Part shown: positions 36,012 to 43,651 of the stretch, one piece after another
How positions within the stretch are numbered: the stretch's first letter is position 1
Layout of the letters: every line of letters begins with the position of its first letter
DNA from: Micromonospora sp. FIMYZ51
Lineage (GTDB): Bacteria > Actinomycetota > Actinomycetes > Mycobacteriales > Micromonosporaceae
NCBI RefSeq assembly: GCF_038246755.1
Contig: NZ_CP134706.1
Location: 2,604,001 to 2,668,000 of the forward strand
Direction: 5' to 3'
Length of the DNA: 64,000 nucleotides
Made by a program: the position numbers and the translations under genes
The notes under the pieces: generated by a model
What the model saw: only the letters and a program-made list of their open reading frames with translations
The model's database searches: none
What the model was told of the DNA's origin: nothing

Positions 36012-37022
36012 ATGACGGCAGCGGCGGACGTGGTGGTGCTCGGCGGTGGGGTCATCGGCATGACGGCGGCGGTGACTCTTCAGCAGCGAGGGGCACGGGT
36101 AACCGTGCTGTTCGCCGACGACCCGGCGGACACGGTGTCCACGGTGGCCGCTGCGGTCTGGTACCCGACCCACACGGACGAGGACCGGCGGGTGTTGGAT
36201 TGGGCGCGGCAGACGTACACGGAGCTGAGCCGCCAGGCGGCCGGCGGCGTGCCGGGGGTGGTCGACCGGCCGACCCGGATGCTGCTGCGCGACCCGTACG
36301 CCGGCCCGCCCTGGTGGGCACCGGCGTGTGCAGACCTGGTGGCGGGGTCGGCGGCGCCGCCGTACACGGCACAGCTGCGGTTCACCGCGCCGACGGTGGA
36401 GATGTCGCCGTACTTGGCCTGGCTTCGGCAGCGGTTGACGGCCGGTGGCGGGCGGCTGCTGCGCCGTCGGGTGCGATGGCTCGCCGACGCGTTCGACATC
36501 GCGCCGACGGTCGTCAACGCCACCGGGTTGGCCGCCGGCCGGCTCGCCGCCGACCCGGCCGTGTACCCGGTGCGCGGGCATCTGGTGCTGGTGGCGAATC
36601 CGGGCCTGACCGTCTCGGTACGCGACGAGGACCATCCGGCCGGGATCACGTACGTGCACCCGCGCCGACACGACGTTGTCCTCGGCGGCACGTACCAGCC
36701 GGGTGTGGGGCACACCGCGCCCGACCCGGACACCGCTGCGGCGATCCGGCGCCGGTGCGTCGACCTGGTACCAGAGCTGGCCGACGCGCCAGTGCTCGGC
36801 GAAAGGATCGGACTACGGCCGGCACGCTACGGCGGCCCCCGAGTCGAGCTCGACCCGTCGAGCCAATCCGGCCGCCGGCTCGTACATGCCTACGGCCACG
36901 GCGGAGCCGGCGTCACCCTGTCGTGGGGATGCGCCGCCGAGGTAGCGGACCTCGCCCTCAACGGCCGAGCGGGCACCACTGGACCCCGTCAAGCCCTCAC
37001 CCGCCCGACACCTCCGCAGTGA
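36012..37022 (+). CDS. D-amino-acid oxidase (FAD-dependent)
   Basis: The 336-residue protein opens with the dinucleotide-binding motif VVVLGGGVIGMTAAVTLQQRGARVTVLF. Then come AAAVWYPTHTDED, as in DAAO, NATGLAAGRLAADPAVYPVRGHLVLV and the conserved C-terminal HAYGHGGAGVTLSWGCA motif that contacts FAD. It oxidises D-amino acids to keto acids, ammonia and hydrogen peroxide in the cytoplasm. The neighbouring divergent LysR gene probably controls it. Confidence 0.9.
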   Translation: MTAAADVVVLGGGVIGMTAAVTLQQRGARVTVLFADDPADTVSTVAAAVWYPTHTDEDRRVLDWARQTYTELSRQAAGGVPGVVDRPTRMLLRDPYAGPPWWAPACADLVAGSAAPPYTAQLRFTAPTVEMSPYLAWLRQRLTAGGGRLLRRRVRWLADAFDIAPTVVNATGLAAGRLAADPAVYPVRGHLVLVANPGLTVSVRDEDHPAGITYVHPRRHDVVLGGTYQPGVGHTAPDPDTAAAIRRRCVDLVPELADAPVLGERIGLRPARYGGPRVELDPSSQSGRRLVHAYGHGGAGVTLSWGCAAEVADLALNGRAGTTGPRQALTRPTPPQ

Positions 37023-37409
37023 CCCACCACCCCGCCCATGGACAAGCGAAGCAACTCGACCGAGAGAACCCTCGATCGGAGTCCCGCTCGACTGAAGATC
37101 AGCCTTGCTCGACGGTCCTGAGCCAGGCGTTCGGGACCCGTCTTTGCGCGCGAGCCCTATCAGCGGCACGCACCTCCACGACCTGACGCGGCGCGCTCAT
37201 GCCGACGAGAGTCCGTCGTCCGCACATGAACGTCGGAGCGTGCACGACTCGGCACACCTTCCGGCGACCCCGAACCGGCCCCGGAATCCTGCACCGACTG
37301 ACCAGGCGGCGTCTGGCTATGCACTGAAGGGCCCGCAGCGCAGGGCCGAACCAGCGACTACGGTCCGCAGACCGTCAGCGGTCCGGGAAGCGAATCTCCT
37401 GCTGCGGTG
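37023..37409. other. No gene seen
   Basis: The 387 bases between the oxidase and the leftward hydrolase show only unlikely open frames on both strands and no clear hairpin, tRNA or repeat. The genes on either side converge here. Confidence 0.5.
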
Positions 37410-38348
37410 CTACGCGGCGGCCCGCTGTGCCAGCCACCTGAGGATCGCCTGGTTTGTTTCTTCCGGCTTTTCCTGCTGAATCCAATGACCGCAATCCAGA
37501 CTGACTACTTCCACATTGGGCACAAATTCTTTCAGTCTTTCAGACCTCGCCACCGGGTCGCGGTCGCCGTAGATCATGAGGGTGGGCTGTCGGATGATCG
37601 TGTCCACGTCCGCCAGCAGACGCCAATTGCGGTCCAGGTTTCGGTACCAGTTCAAACTGCCCGTGAAACCTGTTGATTCGAAGGCGGAGACGAAGACGGC
37701 CAGTTCGCTGTCGCTCATGATGGGCTCACCGACTGGGGTTTCCGCTCTGGCGAGGTTGATCAACGCGCAGCCCGGCTGCGGCTCCGCGAGGGGCACGTCC
37801 TTCCGGTACATGTTCCGCAGGAACTGGAACGTGTTCTCCTCGAACACGGCGTCCGCGACGCCCGGCTGCCGGTTGAAGTGGACGAAGTAGAAGTCGCTAC
37901 CGAGCACATCCTCCATGAACTCGATCCAGGGCTTATCCCCGCGCTCGAGGTACGGCAGGCTCAGGTTGATCACCTTGCTGACCCGGTTCGGGTGCAACAG
38001 GGTCAGGCCCCAGACGACGGCTGCGCCCCAGTCATGACCAACGAAGGTGGCATCTACGTATCCGTAGTGATCGAGCAGTGCGACGAGGTCACCTGACAGG
38101 TGTGCGATGTCGTAGTCGGTGACTTCGGCCGGGCGGGACGAGTTGCCGTAACCCCGCTGGTTCGGGACGATGACGTGGTAGCCCGCTGCTGCGAGGGCGG
38201 GCATCTGATGGCGCCAGGAGAAGGCGTGCTCCGGCCATCCGTGGCAGAGCACGATGGGGTTCCCCGCGTTCTGCCGGCCGGCTTCGAAGACTTCGAGTTC
38301 CACACCGTTGACCGAAATGCGGGTGGGCTCGGGAAAATCAGTTGTCAT
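37410..38348 (-). CDS. Epoxide-hydrolase-like alpha/beta hydrolase
   Basis: The 312-residue protein has HGWPEHAFSWRHQMPALAAAGYHVIVPNQRGYG (oxyanion hole and the RGYG turn), the nucleophile motif VGHDWGAAVVWGL, where an Asp replaces the usual Ser as in epoxide hydrolases and haloalkane dehalogenases, YGDRDPV (acid) and DCGHWIQQE (His). The substrate is unknown. It is divergent from a YafY/WYL regulator across a 63-bp gap with a palindromic operator. Confidence 0.9.
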   Translation of the reverse strand: MTTDFPEPTRISVNGVELEVFEAGRQNAGNPIVLCHGWPEHAFSWRHQMPALAAAGYHVIVPNQRGYGNSSRPAEVTDYDIAHLSGDLVALLDHYGYVDATFVGHDWGAAVVWGLTLLHPNRVSKVINLSLPYLERGDKPWIEFMEDVLGSDFYFVHFNRQPGVADAVFEENTFQFLRNMYRKDVPLAEPQPGCALINLARAETPVGEPIMSDSELAVFVSAFESTGFTGSLNWYRNLDRNWRLLADVDTIIRQPTLMIYGDRDPVARSERLKEFVPNVEVVSLDCGHWIQQEKPEETNQAILRWLAQRAAA

Positions 38349-38367
38349 GCCGGCATCCTGCCGACCC

Positions 38368-38392
38368 AAACCGGTCACCTCCTGACCGGTTT
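38368..38392. promoter_or_regulatory. Palindromic operator shared by hydrolase and YafY-type regulator
   Basis: AAACCGGTCA (38368–38377) and its perfect inverse TGACCGGTTT (38383–38392) flank a 5-base spacer in the gap between the divergent starts at 38348 and 38412. The position suits autoregulation by the WYL regulator. Confidence 0.75.
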
Positions 38393-38411
38393 CTGTGGAA
38401 GTGTTGCCGGA

Positions 38412-39359
38412 GTGCGAGCCGACCGGTTGATGGCCATCCTCCTTCTGCTGCAACAGCGCGAGCAGGTGACCGCAGCGGAGGTTGCCCGGGAGTTGGAGAT
38501 CTCCGAGCGCACCGCCCGTCGTGACCTCGACGCCCTGGGTATGGCCGGGGTCCCGGTGTACTCCATGCAGGGCCGAGGCGGCGGCTGGCGCCTCGTGGGC
38601 GGTGCCCGCACCGACCTGTCCGGGTTGACCGCGGGTGAGGCCCGCGCCCTTTTCCTGGTCGCTGGCCCGGTCTCGGCTGCGACGCCGGCTGTTAGAGCGG
38701 CGCTGCGCAAGCTCGTCCATGCCCTGCCGGAACCCTTCCGGGTGCAGGCCGAGGCGGCAGCGTCGTCGCTCGTCACGGACCCGCAGCAATGGGGGGCGAG
38801 CCGCGTCGAGCCCCGACCGCCTCGCTTCCTCGACGCGCTCCAGGACGCGGTGATCCGCGGTGTCCAGGTCCGGCTCGGCTACGTCGACCGCGACGGCACC
38901 GAAACCGAGCGGACCGTCCATCCGCTGGGCATCGTCGCCAAAGGCCCGTCGTGGTACCTCGTCGCCAACACCGAGGCCGGTCGGCGGACCTTCCGAATCG
39001 ACCGCGTCTCGTCCGCCGACCCGACCTGCGACCCCGTGCACCGGCCGGAGGACTTCGACCTTGCCGAGGGCTGGCGCGCGATCGCCGACGAGGTCGAGCG
39101 CAAACGAATGCCCCTCGAGGTCCGGGCGGTGTGCGCGCCGCACGGGATAGGCGTGCTCCGGATGGGATTCGGCGGTCGGCTCGAAGTGGGAGGCTCCACG
39201 GCCGACGGCCGCATCGAGGTCGTGATCCGCGGCAACGACGAGTACAAACTCGCTGGCGAGCTTGCCGGGCTTGTCGAGTGGATCGAGGTGACCGGCCCTC
39301 CGGGCGTGCGAGACCACCTGGCCTCGATCGGCAACGCGCTCGTCGAGCGATACGGCTGA
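38412..39359 (+). CDS. YafY-type HTH/WYL-domain transcriptional regulator
   Basis: From the GTG at 38412 the product has 315 residues. The DeoR-like HTH (RLMAILLLLQQREQVTAAEVARELEISERTARRDLDALGMAGVPVYS) is followed by a WYL-type domain with the GPSWYLVANTEAGRRTFRIDRV motif near residue 180 and a C-terminal WCX-like extension. It most likely responds to a small molecule. The adjacent hydrolase gene and the shared palindrome suggest it controls that enzyme. I prefer 38412 because it gives the family's usual first residues. Confidence 0.88.
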   Translation: MRADRLMAILLLLQQREQVTAAEVARELEISERTARRDLDALGMAGVPVYSMQGRGGGWRLVGGARTDLSGLTAGEARALFLVAGPVSAATPAVRAALRKLVHALPEPFRVQAEAAASSLVTDPQQWGASRVEPRPPRFLDALQDAVIRGVQVRLGYVDRDGTETERTVHPLGIVAKGPSWYLVANTEAGRRTFRIDRVSSADPTCDPVHRPEDFDLAEGWRAIADEVERKRMPLEVRAVCAPHGIGVLRMGFGGRLEVGGSTADGRIEVVIRGNDEYKLAGELAGLVEWIEVTGPPGVRDHLASIGNALVERYG

Positions 39360-39599
39360 GACCGGCAGGAACGCGGCAGGACGAGAACCGAGGTCATCGG
39401 GCTCTACGGCACCGATGAACTCCGACTGATCACTGGCACTACGACGAGATGAGCCCCATCCATGCGGCCCAGATCCACAGCCTCGGTAGCGACGAGCTGC
39501 GAGCGAGGATACGGCTCGTCATCGACGCGGTACGGAGCAGCAGCCGTGGCAGCACCCCCAGCCTAGGGTGACGTCTACGCCCGAACAGGCTGCCAGTTG

Positions 39600-39899
39600 C
39601 TAACTGTCGAACCACACAATCAGCCGTACGTTGTCGCCGCCATGCCGCTCGGCGAGATCACGCATGGTGTCCAGCAGTGCCCGCAACTGCGGGTCGACGC
39701 GCAGAATGTCACTGTGGGAGAGGCGCTCCACCCGCCATAGCCGATCGCCGGCGCGCCATTCGGTTCCCTCCGGGTAGGCGCTGCCCCTGAAATCGGCATG
39801 CTCGCCGGCCACCGCGCGCCAGGCATGCCCATGACCGCTGGCCTTGCCAACGAGACGCGGCCCGTCGCTTGTCAACCTGTACTCGTGAATCGCCTTCAC
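39600..39899 (-). CDS. Small hypothetical protein
   Basis: The 99-residue product (MKAIHEYRLTSDGPRLVGKASGHGHAWRAVAGEHADFRGSAY…RLIVWFDS) looks like one compact alpha/beta domain and reads as a real protein. The start is a GTG with no clear ribosome binding site. The gap between the WYL regulator and this gene (39360–39599) has no supported gene. I know no family. Confidence 0.55.
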   Translation of the reverse strand: MKAIHEYRLTSDGPRLVGKASGHGHAWRAVAGEHADFRGSAYPEGTEWRAGDRLWRVERLSHSDILRVDPQLRALLDTMRDLAERHGGDNVRLIVWFDS

Positions 39900-40140
39900 C
39901 CACGATGGTCCGGACGATGCCCAGCGCGGAGACCTCCCACAGCTCGGGCAGCGACGAGATCAGAGGGGGCGGTGTCTTCAGCGCGCCCACTCGGGGGCAG
40001 AAGCGGATGCCCCCGGAAGAGATGCAAAGTCCGTACGGGTGCTGGCCGGTCGTCCGCCGATGGCGATGATGCCCTCGACGGGAGGCTTGCGTGGCGGTCC
40101 ACCGTGGCCCGTCTGAACACCTGACGCGCTATGCCGGATC

Positions 40141-41028
40141 ATGGGAAGGGTGGCCGGGAAAGCGTTAGGTGACCAGCACGAGCCGCCCTTCGTGAAGCAT
40201 CGTGGCCTGTTGTACGCGGTCGCGTACCGGGTGCTCGGCAGCGTCAAGGAAGCCGAAGACGTAGTGCAGGAGGCTTGGCTGCGGTGGAGTCGCGTCGAAC
40301 CGGCCACGGTGGTGGACGCCGAAGCCTTTCTGGTTCGGGTGACCATCCGGCTGGCGATTGATCAACTGCGCAGCGCCCGTATGCGGCGCGAGTCGTACGT
40401 CGGACCGTGGCTGCCTGAGCCCATCCTCACCCGGCCGGACATCGCCGACGATGTGGTCCTTGCCGATTCTGTTTCCACTGCCCTGCTGCTCGTCCTGGAG
40501 ACGTTGTCTCCGTTGGAACGCGCGGTGTTCGTGCTGAGCGAGGCGTTCGGGTACCCGTACGCCGAGATCGCGCAGTTCGTGGGGCGTGGGGAGCCGGCGG
40601 TACGGCAACTTGCGCACCGGGCTCGGAAGGCGGTCGAGAGCCGCCGGCGCCGATATGACAGCGATCCCGTGACCCGGCAGCAGGTGACCGAGCGCTTCCT
40701 GGCCGCCTGTGCCGGTGGTGACATCACCGCTCTGATCGAGGTTCTGGCACCGAACGTGACGATGGTCAGCGACGGCGGCGGCCTCACCGGTGCACCACGC
40801 AGGCCGATCCACGGTTCGGAGATCGTGGCCCGGGCCATCGTCGTGCTCTCCCGGCAACAGCCGGTGGGCTCGATGGCCCGGGTGCTCCACCTCAACGGTG
40901 GCCCCGGTGTCGTCGTCCGCTGTGACGGAACACCGGTGCTCGCGATGACCCTGCACATGGTGGAGGGTCTGGTTCAGACCATTCACGTCGTCAGCAACCC
41001 ACAGAAGCTGACAGCCATAGCGATGTGA
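40141..41028 (+). CDS. ECF41-type sigma factor with fused SnoaL-like domain (SigJ-like)
   Basis: The 295-residue protein has region 2 (LLYAVAYRVLGSVKEAEDVVQEAWLRW) and region 4 (LSPLERAVFVLSEAFGYPYAEIAQFVGRGEPAVRQLAHRAR) of an ECF sigma factor. The C-terminal 100 residues form a SnoaL/NTF2-like domain that regulates activity in the ECF41 group, with a DGGG motif (MVSDGGGLTG) and an NPxKL motif at the end (SNPQKLTAI). No anti-sigma gene is seen, as expected for ECF41, whose regulation is built in. The next gene has a matching promoter. Confidence 0.9.
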   Translation: MGRVAGKALGDQHEPPFVKHRGLLYAVAYRVLGSVKEAEDVVQEAWLRWSRVEPATVVDAEAFLVRVTIRLAIDQLRSARMRRESYVGPWLPEPILTRPDIADDVVLADSVSTALLLVLETLSPLERAVFVLSEAFGYPYAEIAQFVGRGEPAVRQLAHRARKAVESRRRRYDSDPVTRQQVTERFLAACAGGDITALIEVLAPNVTMVSDGGGLTGAPRRPIHGSEIVARAIVVLSRQQPVGSMARVLHLNGGPGVVVRCDGTPVLAMTLHMVEGLVQTIHVVSNPQKLTAIAM

Positions 41029-41047
41029 CTTAGAACACTCAGCACCG

Positions 41048-41075
41048 TGTCACAAATTGGGGTCAGCGCCTCGTC
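41048..41075 (+). promoter_or_regulatory. ECF41-like promoter of the DoxX gene
   Basis: TGTCACA at 41048–41054 and CGTC at 41072–41075 lie 17 bases apart, 48 bases before the DoxX ATG. As I recall, ECF41 promoters read TGTCACA-N16-CGTC, so the spacer is one base longer here. Confidence 0.6.
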
Positions 41076-41122
41076 CGTGAGCGACTCGTAGACCGCCGCT
41101 TTCATGGATATGGGAGACGCCG

Positions 41123-41479
41123 ATGTTCGCCATCTATCTCACGGTGACCCTGGTCGCCTCAGCCCTCAACGGTTCGGCTGCCATCGCAAACGTGATCGGC
41201 CACGAATACCCGAAGGCGGAGGCGGACCGCAATCGGATACCCCGATCGTGGGTACGGCCATTGGGAATGCTCCTGGGCGCGGGCGCGCTCGGCTTGCTGG
41301 TTGGGTTCGTCGTGCCGGTCGTGGGTACGCTCGCGGCAGCCGGTTTGGTCTTGTACTTCCTCGGCGCGCTGGGCGCACATGTGCGGGCGGGTAATTTCCG
41401 ACTCGGCGCCTGGGCACTGTTCTTCGGACTCGCTCTGGCCGCACTCACCGTTAACCTCGCCTACCACTCGGACGCTTGA
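41123..41479 (+). CDS. DoxX-like small membrane protein, ECF41-associated
   Basis: The 118-residue protein has four hydrophobic helices: IYLTVTLVASALNGSAAIANVIG, LGMLLGAGALGLLVGFVVPVVG, LAAAGLVLYFLGALGAHV and LGAWALFFGLALAALTVNLAY, typical of DoxX-like proteins. ECF41 sigma factors are commonly next to DoxX, carboxymuconolactone-decarboxylase-like or oxidoreductase genes that they switch on. Position and promoter suggest this is the sigma factor's target. Confidence 0.85.
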   Translation: MFAIYLTVTLVASALNGSAAIANVIGHEYPKAEADRNRIPRSWVRPLGMLLGAGALGLLVGFVVPVVGTLAAAGLVLYFLGALGAHVRAGNFRLGAWALFFGLALAALTVNLAYHSDA

Positions 41480-41578
41480 TGCAACTGTTGGGTGGGGGTC
41501 GGCGCTGGGTGTCGTCGGGTCTTCGCGGCCAATACTCCCGGCCCCTGCGGGATGAGGTTTTCGGCGGGGCAGCACCGA

Positions 41579-43039
41579 TCACCAGGCGCAGGGTGTGTAG
41601 TCCTTGAGGAAGCAGCCGTACAGGTCTTCGCCCTGTTCGCCGCGGACGATGGGGTCGTAGACCCGGGCCGCGCCGTCGACCAGGTCCAGCGGGGCGTGGA
41701 AGCCGGCGTCCGCCAGCCGCATCTTCGTCGGGTGCGGCCGCTCGTCAGTGATCCAGCCGGTGTCGACGCTGGTCATCAGGATGCCGTCGGCCAGCATCTC
41801 CTGGGCGCTGGTGCGGGTCAGCATGTTCAGCGCGGCCTTGGCCATGTTGGTGTGCGGGTGTCCGGGTCCCTTGTAGCCGCGGGCGAACTGGCCCTCCATT
41901 GCCGACACGTTCACCACGTACTTGCGGCGGGCGGTGGCTGCGGCCATCGCCGGTCGCAGTCGGCTGACCAGCACGAACGGCGCGGTCACGTTGCACAGCT
42001 GCACTTCGAGCAGTTCGACCGGGTTCACCTCGTGCACCCGCTGCACCCAGCTGTTGACCGGGTCGAGGTCCGGAACCAGACCGCCGGCGTCGATGGCGCT
42101 GGCGGTCGCGATCCGTTCCGGCGAGGCGGAGCCGCTGGTCAGCGCCAGCGCGGTGAGCGCGTGCGGGGTGATGGTGGGCGAGTTCGGTGGGGCGATCAGG
42201 CTGCCCGCCGGGTCGCCAGGGCCGGCCGGTTTGGCGAACGTGATCATCTCCGGCAGCGGGCCGTCCGGCAGGGCCGCCGCCTCCGCGGCGACGAGTTGCG
42301 CGTACGCCGCAGGCGTGCGGCGGACGGTCTGCGCCGCGTTGTTGATCAGGATGTCGAGAGGTCCCTGGCTGCTGACCGAGTCAGCGAGGGCGATCACCTG
42401 GGCGGGGTCGCGCAGGTCGATCCCGACGATCCGTAGGCGGTGAAGCCACTGGCCGCTGTCGGGCATCGCGGCGAATCGGCGGACCGCGTCGTGGGGAAAC
42501 CGGGTGGTCACCGTGGTGTGTGCGCCGTCGCGCAGCAGCCGCAGCGCGATGTACATGCCGATTTTCGCCCGGCCGCCGGTGAGCAGCGCGCGTCGGCCGG
42601 TCAGGTCGGTGCGGGCGTTGCGGCGCTCCCGGTTCAGTGCGGCGCAGGGCGGGCAGAGCTGATGGTAGAAGGCGTCCACATCGCGGTAGCGCTGCTTGCA
42701 GATGTAGCAGCCGCGTGGTTTGTGTAGGACGCCGGCCGTGGCACCTACGGTGGGGGAGACGAGCGGGTTGCCCTGGGTCTCATCGTCGATCCGGCCCGGG
42801 GCGCCGGTGGCGGTGGCCGCGGTCACCGCGCGGTCGGCCGCCGCGATGGCATCCCGGCGTTCCTCGCGTCGCCGCTGCTTGATCATTTTGTAGAGCTTGG
42901 CGGTGGCCCGCTGCACCCGTACCACGTCGGGGTGATCGGGGGGCAGGTCCTCCAACGCCTCGAAGACGCGGAGACAGGTCTCCAGCCGGGCCGGGTCAAT
43001 GCGGTATTGACCGGGTTGCGTAGTTTTGTCCGCTGTCAT
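41579..43039 (-). CDS. SDR-family oxidoreductase with N-terminal zinc-finger-like extension
   Basis: The 486-residue protein begins with a helical extension of about 95 residues, then a zinc-ribbon-like CYICKQRYRDVDAFYHQLCPPC (about 110–135). The SDR Rossmann core has LTGGRAKIGMYIALRLLRDGA, a version of the TGxxxGIG motif, ILINNAAQTVR (NNAG-type) and a catalytic region with NVSAMEGQFARGYKGPGHPHTNMAKAALNM, i.e. a Ser and an altered YxxxK (the usual Tyr is replaced near HTNMAK). The loss suggests an unusual or absent catalytic chemistry. Large SDR proteins of this arrangement occur in actinobacteria; their reaction is unknown. Confidence 0.8.
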   Translation of the reverse strand: MTADKTTQPGQYRIDPARLETCLRVFEALEDLPPDHPDVVRVQRATAKLYKMIKQRRREERRDAIAAADRAVTAATATGAPGRIDDETQGNPLVSPTVGATAGVLHKPRGCYICKQRYRDVDAFYHQLCPPCAALNRERRNARTDLTGRRALLTGGRAKIGMYIALRLLRDGAHTTVTTRFPHDAVRRFAAMPDSGQWLHRLRIVGIDLRDPAQVIALADSVSSQGPLDILINNAAQTVRRTPAAYAQLVAAEAAALPDGPLPEMITFAKPAGPGDPAGSLIAPPNSPTITPHALTALALTSGSASPERIATASAIDAGGLVPDLDPVNSWVQRVHEVNPVELLEVQLCNVTAPFVLVSRLRPAMAAATARRKYVVNVSAMEGQFARGYKGPGHPHTNMAKAALNMLTRTSAQEMLADGILMTSVDTGWITDERPHPTKMRLADAGFHAPLDLVDGAARVYDPIVRGEQGEDLYGCFLKDYTPCAW

Positions 43040-43284
43040 GCCGTCGCTGTCTCGTCCCGTTCCCTGCGCCGGAGCTATCCGGCCCACCCCAAGTCCGACC
43101 CGGAACTGTACGCACCGCACGGCCTCCGACGCATCCCGCGCCTGTTCACCAGCCCGAAGACCCGTAGAGGTCACACCTCGACCAGGCATATGTGCCCTGT
43201 CCTGGACGATTCGCGGCGCGGTAGATTATGCGCCACTCGCAGTTGCGCATCGTCCGCCGGCGGTAACGATCCGCTGGCGGGGTG

Positions 43285-43650
43285 TCACGGGCCGGCCGCC
43301 TGCTGTGTGGCGAGGATCGCCTCCAGCGCTTCGCGCACGTACTCCCCCGATGGGCCGGGTGCGGCCATCGTCGTGCCACTGTTCAAGGGCGCTGAAGTAG
43401 ACACCGAAGATGTAGGTGCGCGCCAGGACCCGGGCCGAGGCCGGCGCGTGCCCGCGGTCGGCCAGGGCCGCGGCGATGCGGTCGACCATGGCGTCCATCG
43501 TGGCGTAGACGGCTGCCCGGATTCGTCCACCTAAAGCGGCGCGCTGCTGCTCTCCCTGCTCCGGATCATCCGGCTATCGATGAAGATGCTGCTGTGGGCC
43601 GCGATCGGGTAGCTCTCGATGAGCCGCCGACGGGACCAGGTTCCTCGGTT
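43285..43650 (-). pseudogene. TetR-family regulator, C-terminal fragment
   Basis: In two frames, the minus strand reads RRLIESYPIAAHSSIFIDSRMIRSREQQRAA, then MDAMVDRIAAALADRGHAPASARVLARTYIFGVYFSALEQWHDDG, and ends GEYVREALEAILATQQAAGP. This is a TetR ligand-binding domain without its HTH. Frameshifts lie near 43540 and 43345. It is a relic beside the disrupted AfsR-type gene. Confidence 0.6.
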
Positions 43651-43651
43651 G

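Noticed and set aside
37410..39317. A 635-residue leftward open frame across the hydrolase and the antisense of the YafY-type gene
   Set aside because: Only the part from the ATG at 38348 matches a family; the upstream part is antisense to a clear WYL regulator and exists only because high-GC antisense frames stay open.
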